Source: Heterobilharzia americana
Taxonomy: Eukaryota > Platyhelminthes > Trematoda > Strigeidida > Schistosomatidae
Direction: 5' to 3'
DNA: 64,000 nt
NCBI GenBank assembly: GCA_944470555.2
Contig: OX104134.1
Coordinates: forward strand, 9,279,248-9,343,247
The notes under the pieces are model-generated. The model ran no database searches. It had not been told where the DNA came from and saw only the letters and a list, made by a program, of their open reading frames with translations. Made by a program: the position numbers and the translations under genes. Positions 22,787 through 34,794 of this stretch are shown here, piece by piece (positions within the stretch are counted from its first letter, which is position 1; every line of letters begins with the position of its first letter).

Positions 22787-23255
22787 TAAAATATGCCGCC
22801 AGGTGCAACATCCTAGGACTTGAACCACTATGGAAACGAAGGCTCAGACTGAACCTGATACTGCTTTATAAGCTCCTTAACAGGTTAACTTATAGCGCAT
22901 TCACAGACACGTGGTTCATAAAAAAACTGCATATGCCTTAAGAAATGTAACTGCAACAGTAGCAATTGAGCATTTCAGAACAGTCACTAGGGAGAACTTC
23001 TTTGTGATAAAATATGCTCAGATATGGAACAGCTTACCTAAGGAAGTACGCGACTCAAACACTTTGACTAGGTTTATAAGACAGCTTAACTCTACACTAC
23101 AGGACAGCACCATAAAAAGCACCACTAATACTGTTACTAGAACTACAGACATGTTAGGAACTCTCAATATACAAACAATTTACAATCTGAGAGGTGCAGA
23201 GACTACACCTGCCTTTGTTGTTTTTCAACAAAAATTTCAGATGGTTGCAGCATGA
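22787..23255 (+). pseudogene. LINE-D ORF2 C-terminal domain
   Basis: In a shifted frame come CNILGLEPLWKRRLRLNLIL, YKLLNRLTY, RENFFVIKYAQIWNSLPKEV and FIRQLNSTL. This is the conserved C-terminal region of CR1/Jockey LINEs (L..R...GDL...YK, RF..R....WN.LP, FK..L). It ends at a stop at 23253-23255. The last part, from about 23046 onward, is repeated in the nested fragment at 59254. Confidence 0.85.
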
Positions 23256-24054
23256 AAATATTATTAGACTATGAAAAAACTAGACTATGATAAAAACTTA
23301 CTGAATAATATGGAAATCTGCACGCTAAACGATCGAAGGGTTCAACTCGGATCCTCAAATACCCACATCATCAAGATAACCTTCAATGATGACAACAGGA
23401 CACGAATGAGGAATATAGGTTACCAATTTCAAACTTTCTACTTCCTTTCGTAGCAATGAAACTATGCTCCCACGAAAATTACTGTCTAATAAGCAAGAAT
23501 TACCAATCCTATTCACTCATTTGACCCTCTCACCATACGAACATATATCAATCCTCTAGTTACTCAAATTTCTGGACGGTCATAATGGCATCGAAAATCT
23601 GTACAGACAGTAAAATCCAGGAGATCAACTCACCTATTAACTTTGAAGTTAACATATTCACAATAATGACGTGCAACTGACTTCCCTAGTACTTCATCTA
23701 ACAGTGAATATACGTACTCGACAATGCTGCATACCTTAACGTGAACATTATGGAAAACTCGATGCCATTGGTCCGCAAGCTTTTCAAATGTTTATTCCTT
23801 TTTACCACAATACCTAATTCTGATGGCGTAAATCCATATTGCTGTGAATGCTAACACTTGGATAGATATTCACTTGGATTACATGATTATGTGGAAACTT
23901 ACAGGTTCTCTGCATCATCAGTGTGGGTTCTTTTGATACCTAAAGCTATAAACACAAGAGTTTATGGTAAAATAGACGTTCATATAGCTTAACGGGGCAT
24001 TGCGAAGACGAATCATAGAAGTCGATTGCTGTAACGGATGTTTAGAATCTCGAG

Positions 24055-26640
24055 CGATCTTTCAATATCCAATGTCTTTTAACTAGCTTGTGTAAATCAG
24101 TTGATTTCTTCGCGCTCGCTTCTTGGTCTTGCAGAACGGTTCCGGTTTTTTTGGCGGATTCCAATGCAGTAGATCCAGCCACTCATCTGCCATAGCTCTG
24201 ATTTACATAACAGGAAGTTGAGTGTAGGTTTATTTGCCTTGGACTGTGGTGCAGTCGGCTTCTTCAGATGTTGAGTTGCCAGGCAGTTGTTAGGACTGGT
24301 CACTAGAGAGGGTTGGGGATAGTGAAGAGAAAACCTAGAAAGTATTTGTATGAGTAAAATAAGAAAGGAGAGGTGAACTAATGGAGTAATCTACTTACAT
24401 CCAGGTAAGGTGGGTAGGGGTGCAAAGGTATGAGGAACTTAGGTAAGTGAGGCCAACTTATGGCAAGTGGAAGGGGTGAAAACGGCTTAAATGGCTACAA
24501 TAGAAAGAAAACTTGTTGGGGTGGCTTGAAATCGCTTCGTGTTCCAGCTATGCGTGGGTAGACCGTGAGTCTCTACATGACTGTCTAGCCTCTTCTTGAA
24601 GCTTTCAACAGTTGGGGCGGAGACCACCTCTGCTGGTAGTGCGTTCCAGTACCCATAGACTCAGTGGGAGAAGAACTGTGAACGCACATGCGTTTTTGAC
24701 CTCTGGTGTGCTATTCTATTGGGGTTTCCTCGAGGATCTCCATAGTGGCCACTCGGTAGGACTCCTTTCTTTGGATGACTTGGATTACTCATTGTTTTGT
24801 GAGCCATTATTAAGTCGCCACGTATCCCTCGATAGCTAAGGGAGTATAGACCTAGGTCTTTGAGTCTATCCTCATATGGTTTTCGTTTCATTCCAACAAC
24901 CCCTTTCTTGGCTCGCCTCCGGACTATCTCCAGTAAGTTCGTGCCTCTTTTCAGCTGTGGTGAAGCGAAGACGTTATGGACCTCTAAGTGGGGCCGCATG
25001 TAAGTCTTGTAGAGCTTCAGAAGGAGTTCTGGGTGAGGGCGCCCAGTTGTCTACGCACAAAGTGTAGTACCCCATATGCTTTTTAGACATTACCCGGGGT
25101 AATTGGAACTGGTGTCCAGTTTCTCTGCCACCGTTAGACCCAGGTCTTTTTCTACTGTGGTATGGGATAGACGTGAACCACAGAGATAGTAGGATGTTTT
25201 CTGGGGATCAGGAGTGCGGAAAAACATGGACCGGCACTTATCCAGATTAAATGCCAGTTTTTTATTAGTTCCCCATTCCTCTAGTGTTCTGAGGTCCTTC
25301 TGTAATGCCATAGATTCCGCCTCGCAAGTTATTGCCCTCCGTAACTTGACATCATCAGCGTATCGAAGTATCGATGAGTTGATATGTTGCGGCAGGTCAT
25401 TTACGAACAGTAGGAACAACAGTGGGCCCAAGATTGCTCCTTGTGAGACCCTGGATGAGGATGTTCTCCAAGTTGAGTAGACCCTGTTGACTTTCGTGCA
25501 GAACTCCCTGTTGTCTAAGTAGTTCTGCAGCCACGATAGCACCTGGCTGCGAATACCTAACCAGTTATCTTATGTATTAGGATCGTGTGTGAGGCAGTGT
25601 CAAAGGCTTTGGCGAAGTCCGGAAAAATTGTGGAACCAGGACCTTGAGATCCCAGCATGCTGTCCAGTGATCATGGGCAGTCAGGAGGTTGGAGGCACAG
25701 GACTTACCCTTCCGGAAGGCATATTGAGCGTCACTGAGTGCTTGTTTTGTCCAAATATTCTTTGATACGGTCTTCCATCACACTTTCCATACTTTTGATA
25801 TTACTGGTAGAAGTGCTATGGGTCTATAACAGTTGGGATTCTGTCTGTCTTCTCCTTTGAAGATGGGAGAAAGGATAGCCCGTTTCCACTCTCGTGGGAG
25901 TTTTCGTTCATCCAAGTAGTGTTGGAAGAGGTTGCAGAGTGGGCCACTTAGGGTACTTGCACATTCTTTCAACGCACATGGGCGGGTGTCGTCACATCCT
26001 GGGGATTTTCCCGCGCTTAACTTTAAAAGCTTGTGGAGAACAACGGCGCGAGTTATCTGTACTTTGTGTAACTCAGTAGCATCGGGTAACGTTGAAGGCC
26101 GTTCTTACAGATGGTATGCTCACTTTCTGATGGAGTGTTGAGCTGTGTGTCAGATGTGGTGCTCAGCATTTCAGCAATCTCCTGTCCAGAGAGGTTTTCT
26201 CCGTTCGAACCTTTTATGACACATGCTCCTTGCCTTGTCGATTTTCTTTTTGCCATGAATCGGCAAAGGTTTTTGGTGTTTGCCTCAAGCCTTTCGGCGA
26301 GGTTCGGCTAGAAAGACCTCCTGTCTCCCCGCACCCTGATGTTTCTTCAGTTCCGTATGGTCACGTACGCGTCACGGTCGTCCTGTTCTCTGGAGTCTCC
26401 ATGTGTGTCATGCCCTTCTCCTGGCTTTTAGAAGGCGCTCAGTGCCCCGTTTTAGCCATGAGGTTATCTTTCTAGTTGTTACCGCTAAAGGGACGTTTTG
26501 CGAGACGGCCGCCTTACTGATATATTTTACCAGTTCCCAGAGCTGTTCGATCGATAAGGAGCACCAATCCACTAGCCACGAAGCTCTTGATAGGCTCTTG
26601 TTCACAAAGGCATCACTGAGCTTACCATTGTGAATCATTT
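24055..26640 (-). mobile_element. LINE-E: CR1-type LINE, same family as LINE-C
   Basis: Minus-strand order: post-endonuclease region (26638-26408, TSWLKRGTERLLKARRRA), linker (26256-26053, SNGENLSGQEIAEML), RT N-terminus (25972-25778, LPREWKRAILSPIFKGEDR), RT core (25542-25090), thumb and C-terminus (24999-24661, VQNV-like HNVFASPQLKRGTNLLEIVR) and a 3' UTR reaching 'attggata' near 24065. The 5' end stops at about 26640, before the endonuclease. Frame changes occur between blocks. Confidence 0.87.
25090..25542 (-). pseudogene. LINE-E reverse transcriptase core
   Basis: One open frame with VSQGAILGPLLFLLFVNDLP, the catalytic RYADDVKLR, then KLAFNLDKCRSMFFRTPDPQ and EKDLGLTVAEKLDTSSNYPG. It is close to LINE-C (residues identical at most positions of the motif blocks) but split from its flanks by frameshifts. 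Confidence 0.88.
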
Positions 26641-26651
26641 GACACGTAGCA

Positions 26652-27005
26652 TCATATAGTATATAGCTGTTGAATGAGGTTGATAAAGGTTTGCGGCACT
26701 AAAACCGTCGTGTTGAAGCAGCTGCCTGACAAATTACTTCTCGGTTGACGCTGTCGAAGGCCTTTACAAAGTCGATGAAGTTGAGGTAGGGAGTTGACTA
26801 CCATTCTATGCTCTGTCCTATGATGATGCGTAGCGTAGCGTTGGAATTTGATTCGTACATGATTTTTTTCTTCCTGAATCCAGCCAGCCTGTTCCGGTTG
26901 TAATTTTGAACCAAGGGCATGTTTCAGTGTCTCCAGGATGGTGAGGCTTAATATTTTGTTCGGGGTGGATAGGAGCATGATTCCGCGCCAGTTCTTGCAA
27001 AGACT
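26652..27005 (-). mobile_element. RTE-type LINE scrap, RT fingers region
   Basis: Minus strand 27000-26652: LLSTPNKILSLTILETLKHA, QPEQAGW, then in a shifted frame RKKKSCTNQIPTLRY and FVKAFDSVN-like remains. RTE elements have L.....K....I...L....D.QL...QAGFR..RSC.DQI.TLR. The fragment is about 350 bases and inactive. Confidence 0.7.
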
Positions 27006-27502
27006 AATATGAAAGGATTATAAAAATCAGATGTCGAAAGTGTGTGATTACATCGATGTGATTATGAATGATAATTTATGGTAGAAACGTCATCAAGTAA
27101 ATAATACTGTATCACTGTGCGCTATAAATCGAATAATCAAATCTAATATGGAATTGCATTCTACCACAGTGTCAAAGTTTTACACATATTATCTCGTGAT
27201 AATGGTCAACATGTCGTTTGGTATTCTATTGATTTTACTTTGCCGTACTTCTTTACAGAGTAATAACTTGAACAAGCAAGCTGATACATAGCTTTGGTTA
27301 TGCAGCTAAATTCCATTAAGCATTTACACAAGTATTTTTCAACAATACACTTTCTGAATGTGTCATGTAAAAGGTCAAACACGGGCGACAAAGCATCATT
27401 ACGAAGAAGCTTAAATACAAAGAAAGTCCAGGAGAGAGTTAATTTGGAATGTCAGCCAACTGGGATGGTACATTTAAAAACAAATGAAGCTGCTGGACGT
27501 AC
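27006..27502. other. No gene recognised; expected region of the ARPC1 last intron
   Basis: AT-rich. The final ARPC1 exon, which should encode about 35-40 residues with a last WD block, should lie on the minus strand at a lower coordinate than 27503. I searched this stretch and the LINE block beyond and could not find it. Confidence 0.4.
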
Positions 27503-27633
27503 TTAATGCAATTTTGATGAATTGTCGGTAGACGTGAGCTGGTATTATCGGCTGTGGCCAAGCGGTCAATATCCTGAAACTTCTTCATAGCCGTCAGCTT
27601 CCCACCAAATCGAGATTCACCTTTGACATCCAA
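27503..27633 (-). CDS. ARPC1: ARPC1 exon 4 (Arp2/3 complex subunit 1)
   Basis: 131 bases. The minus strand reads 'ttcatttag' as acceptor and then LDVKGESRFGGKLTAMKKFQ, DIDRLATADN and TIHQNCI. It ends in phase 2 at a GTACGT donor. In ARPC1 of animals this is the loop after the sixth blade, with the pattern LDIPK......M..F.N.D..A and LH.NSI. Exon 3 ends in phase 0, so the join gives HQ-LD in frame. The cumulative coding length with exons 1-3 is 1004 bases (334 residues plus two bases), compared with about 370 in animal ARPC1. This exon is the 3'-most that I can find. Confidence 0.85.
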
Positions 27634-28094
27634 CTAAATGAAAGCAAAAACAAATGCATTGACTAGATGCAAATATTAGTATGGATCCTGATAATTAAAA
27701 GAAAGACATCAAAAGCACAAGTTAATTATAACACCAGGGAGAGACAGCCTGAACAAATCATCAATCTACAGTGAATTATCAACAAACAAATTGAATTCTC
27801 AAGGGATAGACACCCTCAGGTTAACATCTAGTGTTCAAACGAAAGCTTCCAAACAGTACTTTGAAATACGAGCATGCTTAATCAGCGAGCGATAACAGAC
27901 TCAACACTTCAAGATTATTTAACATTTTAGCCGACTCTAATACCTAGAAGCTATAATTTAGCTGTGTTACTACTTCCACACGAATATTGATGTTTGTGCC
28001 TTCTGATTTATTTTTGTCAAATAGAACTTTGCACAAATGTGACAATCATAAGGGAATCCATTTGACTAATATCGTGTCCAAGATTCTCAGATTT

Positions 28095-28770
28095 AGTTAT
28101 CCAACCCTTAAATGGACCTCGAGAACAACAAACCCCAGAAAACTAGGTAGGTTTCAGACATGAACGACAGTGTATCGATCAAGTCTTCACCCTTCATCAG
28201 TCAAGCTATGGAACACAGGCATACCTACCGGCGATCGGCAATCACCATATTTCTTGACCTGAAGGTGGCATTCAACCCTGTCGATTATGAGAAGGAGCAA
28301 CAGTGTTGGTAGTTTGATGTTATATGAGCTTTGATATTTTGTCGTGAACATCTCATCACTTCACTTGGTTTGGTGACATCTCTAGTACTAACCTCACAAA
28401 ACCTTCTTTGCGGTCAGACGAAGGGCATGAGGCAAAGGAGGAAAGTCAGTCGATGACACTGTGATCCTTCAGCGATTTAGGTGGCGTAGACATGTGTTGT
28501 ACATAGCAAGACACTGTCTACCTCAATGTGCGATGCTGCAGGAAGTAGGATTAGGTTGTAAAAGGGTTCAGGGTGACCAGACTAAGACTTGACACTAGTA
28601 CACGAAGTCTCTGACTGTTGTTCTGAACCATGTAGGGATGTCTAGGCTGCGTAACTAGGGTCCCCGAGACAACAAGAAACGGTGGTTGAGAACTCTTGGT
28701 GAAACGGCAGAAAATCGATGACAATGGTGCATTCACTCGTTGGTTTCTTTTAAAGCTTGAATGTTCTGGT
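28095..28770 (+). mobile_element. RTE-type LINE fragment inside ARPC1 intron 3
   Basis: 28195-28310 translates to AMEHRHTYRRSAITIFLDLK followed by VAFNPVD, the RT motif A region (usual pattern: LE.R....R.....FLD.KAAFDSVD). 28490-28745 continues with the RTE C-terminal tail: RWRRHVLYIARHCLPQCAML, TKSLTVVLNHVGMSRL and a W..C.HS end. The intervening RT, including the active site, is deleted. It is antisense to ARPC1. Confidence 0.75.
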
Positions 28771-30421
28771 GAATCTCAATTTTTGAATTTTTTCCCCCTC
28801 CACATACCTTGGTCTACTTTGATATCAGTCTTTCTTACCCGCTAGTTCTTTGTATACTACTATGAAGTGTGACAACTTGAACCGATACACTTGTGAGAGG
28901 TTCTACATAGATTCTGTCTGTCTGCAAAGGCCAAAGAGTGTTCAAGGAGAAGTCATTTTGAAAGTCTCAAATTTGTGTCTCTCAAACGAAGTATATTACC
29001 ACTACACACTTACATTTGTAAACCTTGTTTTTCACTACACCTACCTCCAAGTGTTATGATGATACCCGTAACTACTAACGTTCATACTGCATACTTCACA
29101 TAACATTTACTCTATAAAACATACAGATAAATCAACGTAGAATGTCAAACAGAGGTTTTCAGTTTAAGTTGACAGTTCACAACAGCAGAAATGTATAGGT
29201 AAATGAATATTAAAGCAGACATGTTAGAATTCACAGGAAAAAATACGCGAAGGTTCGCAAAATATTCATGACTTTCCAGACAACAATTGTGACCGATTTT
29301 GATTTGTCATCAAAAGTTCCCCAAACATTGGTTCGCATTATTTTGATGACACTAACCGGTCACTCCACACTTTCTTACACTAACAGTCAAAGACTTTATG
29401 GACCGATGCCAAGTCATGACCTGACAACCATTCACCTTTCCCAACCCAATCTAAAGATTGCAGATAGGCATCGAGAGAAGGCAGTCTTTCACAGTTCTTA
29501 CACATCTGTTCAATCAAACAGCAGACAGACGATTATTGTCTGACATTCGGTTGAAAAGTGGCTTTCTGTTCAAAATTTTAGTGGGACATACGCACCGACA
29601 AGTGCACGAGAACTGGCCACCAAATATCCAGACACTCATGAATTTCGGAGACTCGTGGCACTGGTCTGGTGAGGTCAGCTGAATAATCCCATTTGGGTTC
29701 TGCACGCTTGGTTAAGAAATACGGCATTTATCCATGGCTGTAGATTCCACAGTCTTGCCGAAAAGCTCCTGTTGTTCGATTTGCCAAGGGTCCGGACGTC
29801 GAAAGCTTCAGTGTGAGATTGGAAATTTAGATTTAGGAGACTGGGGATGGTAATTTGCTGGCTTGGATAGCTGGCAAGTCACAGGGTGAGGTTGACGAAG
29901 TTGTAAGAGGCCTAAAGCCGGTATAGGGAAGTGAAGGCAAGCGAGGAGATACAGGTAAGGAGGTCAGGTTATGGTTGATTGCGTTTTACATGCTGCTGGG
30001 AGCGTGCAGAAGGTTTGCACTTCCCAGCTCCCAAAGCGAGCAAGCTGTTTAGGTAATGTACCTGAAAGAGAAAATGGATAAGTGATAGCGGTATGTAACC
30101 GCAGAGCCCAAGGAACATCTCTTCTAGGTCAGTTTTACGTGGCACCTCTGGAAGAGTAATATCTAAATTTGTTTAGTTTGAATTTAGCTAGAAGTTCACA
30201 ACTTAGGAATGAGTTTACCATTTCTAACTCCTTCTCTTCCTAAAAAAACTCAGTATATTAAAACACCAAATGACATAACTATTTGGATGGCATTTGTCAG
30301 TTGATATATATTGCAAACAAATTTCTACCTACTAATTTTGGTTTTCAAGATATAATTGATCTTATTTAAAGGTTTCCCAGTAGCTTCAAAATATTTACTA
30401 AACTTAACTATTCTTTGATCA
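28771..30421. other. Intronic sequence, no gene recognised
   Basis: ORFs at 28850-29059 and 29268-29543 show no domain. A purine-rich, GC-richer stretch at about 29810-30080 stands out from its AT-rich surroundings and may be the edge of an unrecognised repeat. Confidence 0.35.
29330..29460 (-). repeat. Possible RTE C-terminal scrap
   Basis: Minus-strand translation gives QVMTWHRSIKSLTVS, which resembles the (M/R)TW...(M/I)KSLT motif of the RTE C-terminal tail seen at 28560-28640. Nothing else around it fits, so this is tentative. Confidence 0.35.
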
Positions 30422-30576
30422 TATTGTGTTCTCTGAGCTAGATGGTTTAATCGTGAAGCTTTTATTGTCATTTTAGACATCATCAGCAAAAACCTCCTGA
30501 AGTTTTTCTAGATGATGTTGTCTAGAATGACAATAAAAGCTTCACGATTAAATCCTCTAGCTCAGAGAATACGATA
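30422..30576. repeat. Foldback hairpin, about 65-base arms
   Basis: Left arm 30422-30484 and right arm 30511-30576 are reverse complements with a few mismatches and one three-base indel; the core 'tttaatcgtgaagctttt' with 'attgtcatt' matches exactly. The 26-base centre contains a further small inverted repeat (AAAAACCT / AGTTTTTCT), so the pairing continues almost to the tip. It could be a MITE-like foldback. No flanking duplication is obvious. Confidence 0.85.
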
Positions 30577-32543
30577 CCATGAAAATCACCCTTCTGATCC
30601 ACAAATATTCTCTACCATCTCACAATCCTAGGAGATTCAAACACTTCTTGTTGTTGTTCGGAAATGGAAGAACGTTACCTGGAGGCAGGCCTCTGCAAGA
30701 GAACAACTACATTTTCTCCATGAGTGTCTACGCCAGCATCTTCTGTCAGATACATACCATATACCGACTGTCCAATGGGCTAGAAATTAGTGGAAACGGG
30801 TGGGAGACATATGGTATAACTCATGATCGCCGATACTCATTATAGGATTTGAAAATATCATCAGAGGATAAACAACCAAAGAAGAAAGTCAATCACTCTT
30901 TCTCCTATGAACAATCTAAACCATAACCATACTAGATACTTAAAATACACTTTTTGGTAACTAGTAGAAAATTCCAAACGGCAATTACCTACGAAAAATA
31001 CTACCAAACAGGAATAGTGAAAAACCACTCATACTGGCCTGCAGATTTTGCTAGTTAGATGAAGGTGATTTAAACACTGGATGGCAGTCGGATTGTTCAG
31101 TGGCCTAGTCCAGTAGATCGGAACCATTAAACGTATATGAACTGAATTTATCGGGGCACAGTAGTGATAAAGTCAACCTTAAAAAATAACTATCAGCGTT
31201 TATATCAGTCACATCTGACTAGTAAAATCTGTAGGTCAGTTTGAACGGTTTCTAACCACTCATGTTGTTTAGTAACATATATTTTTACTTTATCGACCTT
31301 TTGAGTCGGAAATCACACTTTCTGACGTTAAATGAATCAATAGCTGGAAAACCATGCTGCGAAAAATCTCAACATGGACAGCGCGATCTGCATATATTTT
31401 ACAAGATGTCAGAGATTCAGTTTCTACAGAAAAAAGTCGTTTGTGTAAAAGTCGATACACAAGCTGTTTTACATTCATTTATAAGAAACTGTTGATCGTC
31501 TCATAACGTTCGCTCTTACACATGACTAACTTTGCACTACCAGATAGGGTGTATCGATTCCTACCGGTTTGGGTGGCAAAATTATTTCACTAATTGATAT
31601 GACATACAATAACAAGTCGTTGACTAGTTCGCTCATTAGATTAAACGTTTGACTTTTAAGCAATTTGTTCAGCACTCAATTCTCATATCGACCTACTTCA
31701 ACCTGGCTAACCAAGCAGTATCACAAACGTAACATTAAGAGTGGCTACATCATATGCATTATTATTTTATTATCAGTTTACAAAGTTTTCCTGATCATTA
31801 GTCAGAAATTTCTATCTATCGTTCATTTTTGACCTACCAGTTAAGTAACTTTATAGATACCCTGAACAGTAGAAAATTCCACATGAATTGCAACGAGTTA
31901 AATTTCGGTTGAATGATTTGTAAGCCAGAAAGGAAACCAAATCTAATAGCTGACATTCACAGATGATACCAAAGTCAACAGCTGACAAAGTAACTGGCTG
32001 ATAAAAAATAGTAAAACTCATCGCAGTAACTAGGGATACATTTTTATAGTAGAATATGAAGCAGAACAGTTGTTTCAGGTGAAAGCATTACACAACCCAA
32101 TAGATCGAAAATCGGATACCTAAAATACTACATCGTAATGGGTCTCTGTTCAGGATAAAAACTGTATGAGGAGACTAAATTATCAAGACTTAATAATACG
32201 AAACAGTCTGAACCTCGTTTTTAATCTCCCCACGCTTATGATGGATCACGCAATTGTAGGCAGTAAGCTCTGAAAGAGAAATCGTAGTCATGTATTAAGC
32301 ATATATGCCATCTTACAATCATGCTCTAAAATAGAATAGAATTTTATAACATTCATGAAACATTACTAGCTAAAACATCAAGCGACACAATAAATGAAAG
32401 AACACGGAATTAAGTCAACAAATTCACACAAAACAATCTCTGTGTGAAGTGTAGGTAAAAATAAATCATATTGGAAACTGAATTACGTAATATAAAAAGA
32501 TTAACATGAAACGAAAAGCCGTGTCACAAATCAAATTACATAC
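30577..32543. other. Intronic sequence, no gene recognised
   Basis: AT-rich sequence within ARPC1 intron 3. Short ORFs at 30579-30845 and 31262-31495 show no motif that I recognise. Confidence 0.4.
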
Positions 32544-32803
32544 CTGGTGAATGAAATTTATTGACTTGTCAGTATACCTAAATACCATAGGACAACAATC
32601 ATAGCCAGCTGCAACAAAAGTTGATGGTCCAATCCAAATACAACTAATGAAAGGCAAAAAATCAGTCCGAAGACGAGCAACAAAAGCCGTAGACCCTTTA
32701 CCATCATTGATGCTTGCATCAGCAACAAATATTATTGAATTATGCTTCATCCAAGCCAATTTACTCCCATCTGCAGAAAATGAAACGCTAAGAACCCAAC
32801 CAC
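32544..32803 (-). CDS. ARPC1: ARPC1 exon 3 (Arp2/3 complex subunit 1)
   Basis: 260 bases. The acceptor is TGCATAG ending at 32804 and the donor is CACCAG|GTATGT. The protein reads GWVLSVSFSADGSKLAWMKH, IIFVADAS, TDFLPFISCIWIGPSTFVAA and GYDCCPMVFRY. These are blades five and six of the ARPC1 propeller: family members have GWVHGV.FS.SG...AW..HDS, then FL.L....F......VAAGHDC.P.LF.Y. The first codon (Gly) is split with exon 2. This subunit is the WD40 propeller of the Arp2/3 complex, which nucleates branched actin filaments in the cytoplasm. Confidence 0.93.
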
Positions 32804-34794
32804 CTATGCAAAATGAACAAATCAGCACACCTTTAAATGCATGAAAACATAAGTTTAACTATTTTTTCCAATCTCTAAATTTACACAACATTAATTAGCG
32901 TTATTTCATCAATTTCCCATTGTATGTAAGCATGTAAATCATCAACCCTGCACGGTTTGACACACTAGGCTGAGCTATACCTACCACTGATGTTACTACT
33001 AGGCTAAGGAAACTTCAGCGGTTGGAGTAGGGTTTGGACCACTGACCCAGTGGTTGAAAATTGACTCTTTAAGTCAAAAAGCTACAGCCCTCACTATACG
33101 ATTTGGTCCTATGAACCGGTTGTATAACGTGCGTGACTACTGCGAATTAACAAACACTCTTCCACCTGCTTGGATTATAGGTTTTTCACCATCATTTACT
33201 GGTCTTTGTTCATGTTAATCATTGACTGACATCCTTCAAATAAATTAAAGCAAATTAGGTTCTCGCTGTAAACTGTTCAGATATCACAGGTTTGACCACC
33301 TAACGAAAAATGCATCCATTTTACTGTTTGGATTGATTCAATTCAAAAAGAGAAACGTATGTTCATATACAGCCCACAGATAAAATAATTAGTCACAGCT
33401 TAGGTTCATCCTTGACATACACACACTCCTAACTCCGTAATGAACCCGAATAAGGAAGAGCGAACAGTCAAGAGAAGTTGGCTTCAGTCAAAACTACAGA
33501 TGATTAAAAACTAGCTAAATGACCTGCGGTATTGGTGAGGTAAGATATAATCTAATCTAATAGGGCTCTCTATTACAAGTTGACCTTGAATATGAAGAAA
33601 TTCTCAAATGATAAATAAACAAAAGAATTTAAAGTTAAAAAACATTGGGTTCATAATTTGTGGTATAACAGATAACTAGTCTGACAAGTAAAGGAATAGT
33701 TGGGAGTGCTGATTACCTATCATAATAACCTTCATGAGTTATTGTTTGATGATACGTACACAGTTCGTTTGGTATATCAAAGTTAACTACCTATCAGGTT
33801 GGTGAAACTAAATTTGCATCAGAACAAATTTTATTGCTCAGCAATGCACTTTTCGCAATTATACAACTAAGAGACAGCTGCTGGGCGCGAAGGGTACACA
33901 GTTGCGGGATTTACTGTCCATGTATTTGAAGCATACCCAAGGCACAGACAACATTTTATCTTGATATAGCTAGCTGACACTTCATTGCTTAATTACAAAA
34001 CACTTCTTCACATTAAACTACGCTAGTAATGATCATTGCTTATTACCTTGTTCTTTTTGACTTCCTGCTACTTAGCTCTCTCTGTGGAGAGCCAGAACAA
34101 GACCTTAAACACCAATGTCCTTTTATCTCATGTTACTTTATTAAGAACACAAGAGATGCGTCATACAAAGTGACAAACAAACACTATTCTCTCAAAAAGC
34201 AGCTTTTACGACGTCATTTAAAATCAGATATTTGTTTTCCTACCTCACTGAAATATAACAAATATATTTCCTATACAAACGTTGACAAGACACAGAAGGT
34301 AGAACAGAGAACGAAAAGAAAATGTATTCGCTTTTAACATGGCTTGTTATTACGCGGCACAAATGCATTTTACAATAGCAGAAACAGATGAGAATTTATT
34401 GAAGAGAATATTCTTCGCTCAGATTGTTGCTCTTCATTATTATGGAAATCTTTAAATGTTTGAAAACAGAAATAGTTTATCAAAACAACATCAATATACA
34501 TCTCGAGAAGCATTTATTACTTATGTGTTGCTTTTCAGTAGTGGAACAAACAAGATAACTCCAGTACAACTGCTAACATTTTCGATTCTAAACATATGTG
34601 TAATCGTTTCAAACCACTGACTTGCGTGGTCTCTCTCCAAAAATTGCCACTACTGATCTCCTGAATCTATGCTGCCAATTTCACACTGAAGTTTGAAACT
34701 TATGCCAAATTGGAAAACAGTCGTTTCTTGACAAGACTGAGAAATCTGGGGTTATGGATAAATGTCATCAGAAAGAGACAAAATAGAAGTAAGA

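Larger units (their letters stand above)
18744..24054 (+). mobile_element. LINE-D: well preserved CR1-like LINE, 3' end truncated
   Basis: ORF1-like frames (18844-20216), AP endonuclease (20419-21288), RT (21285-22781) and C-terminal domain (22787-23255), then an 800-base 3' UTR. Only a frameshift near 21280, an in-frame stop at 21633-21635 and a frameshift near 22780 interrupt ORF2. The nested copy at 59254-60537 shows that the true 3' UTR runs about 290 bases past the point where LINE-E begins at 24055; that end is missing here. It lies directly between the 3' ends of LINE-C and LINE-E. Confidence 0.88.
27634..32543 (-). other. ARPC1: ARPC1 intron 3 (4,910 bases)
   Basis: Bounded by a GTATGT donor (32543 downward) and a TTTAG acceptor at 27634-27638. 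It contains an RTE fragment at 28095-28770, a possible second RTE scrap near 29340-29460 and a 155-base foldback at 30422-30576. The remaining sequence is AT-rich with no supported gene. Confidence 0.75.

Noticed and set aside
13746..24054. Reading LINE-C and LINE-D as one long composite element
   Set aside because: Each has its own endonuclease, RT and C-terminal domain, and their RT sequences are from different families.
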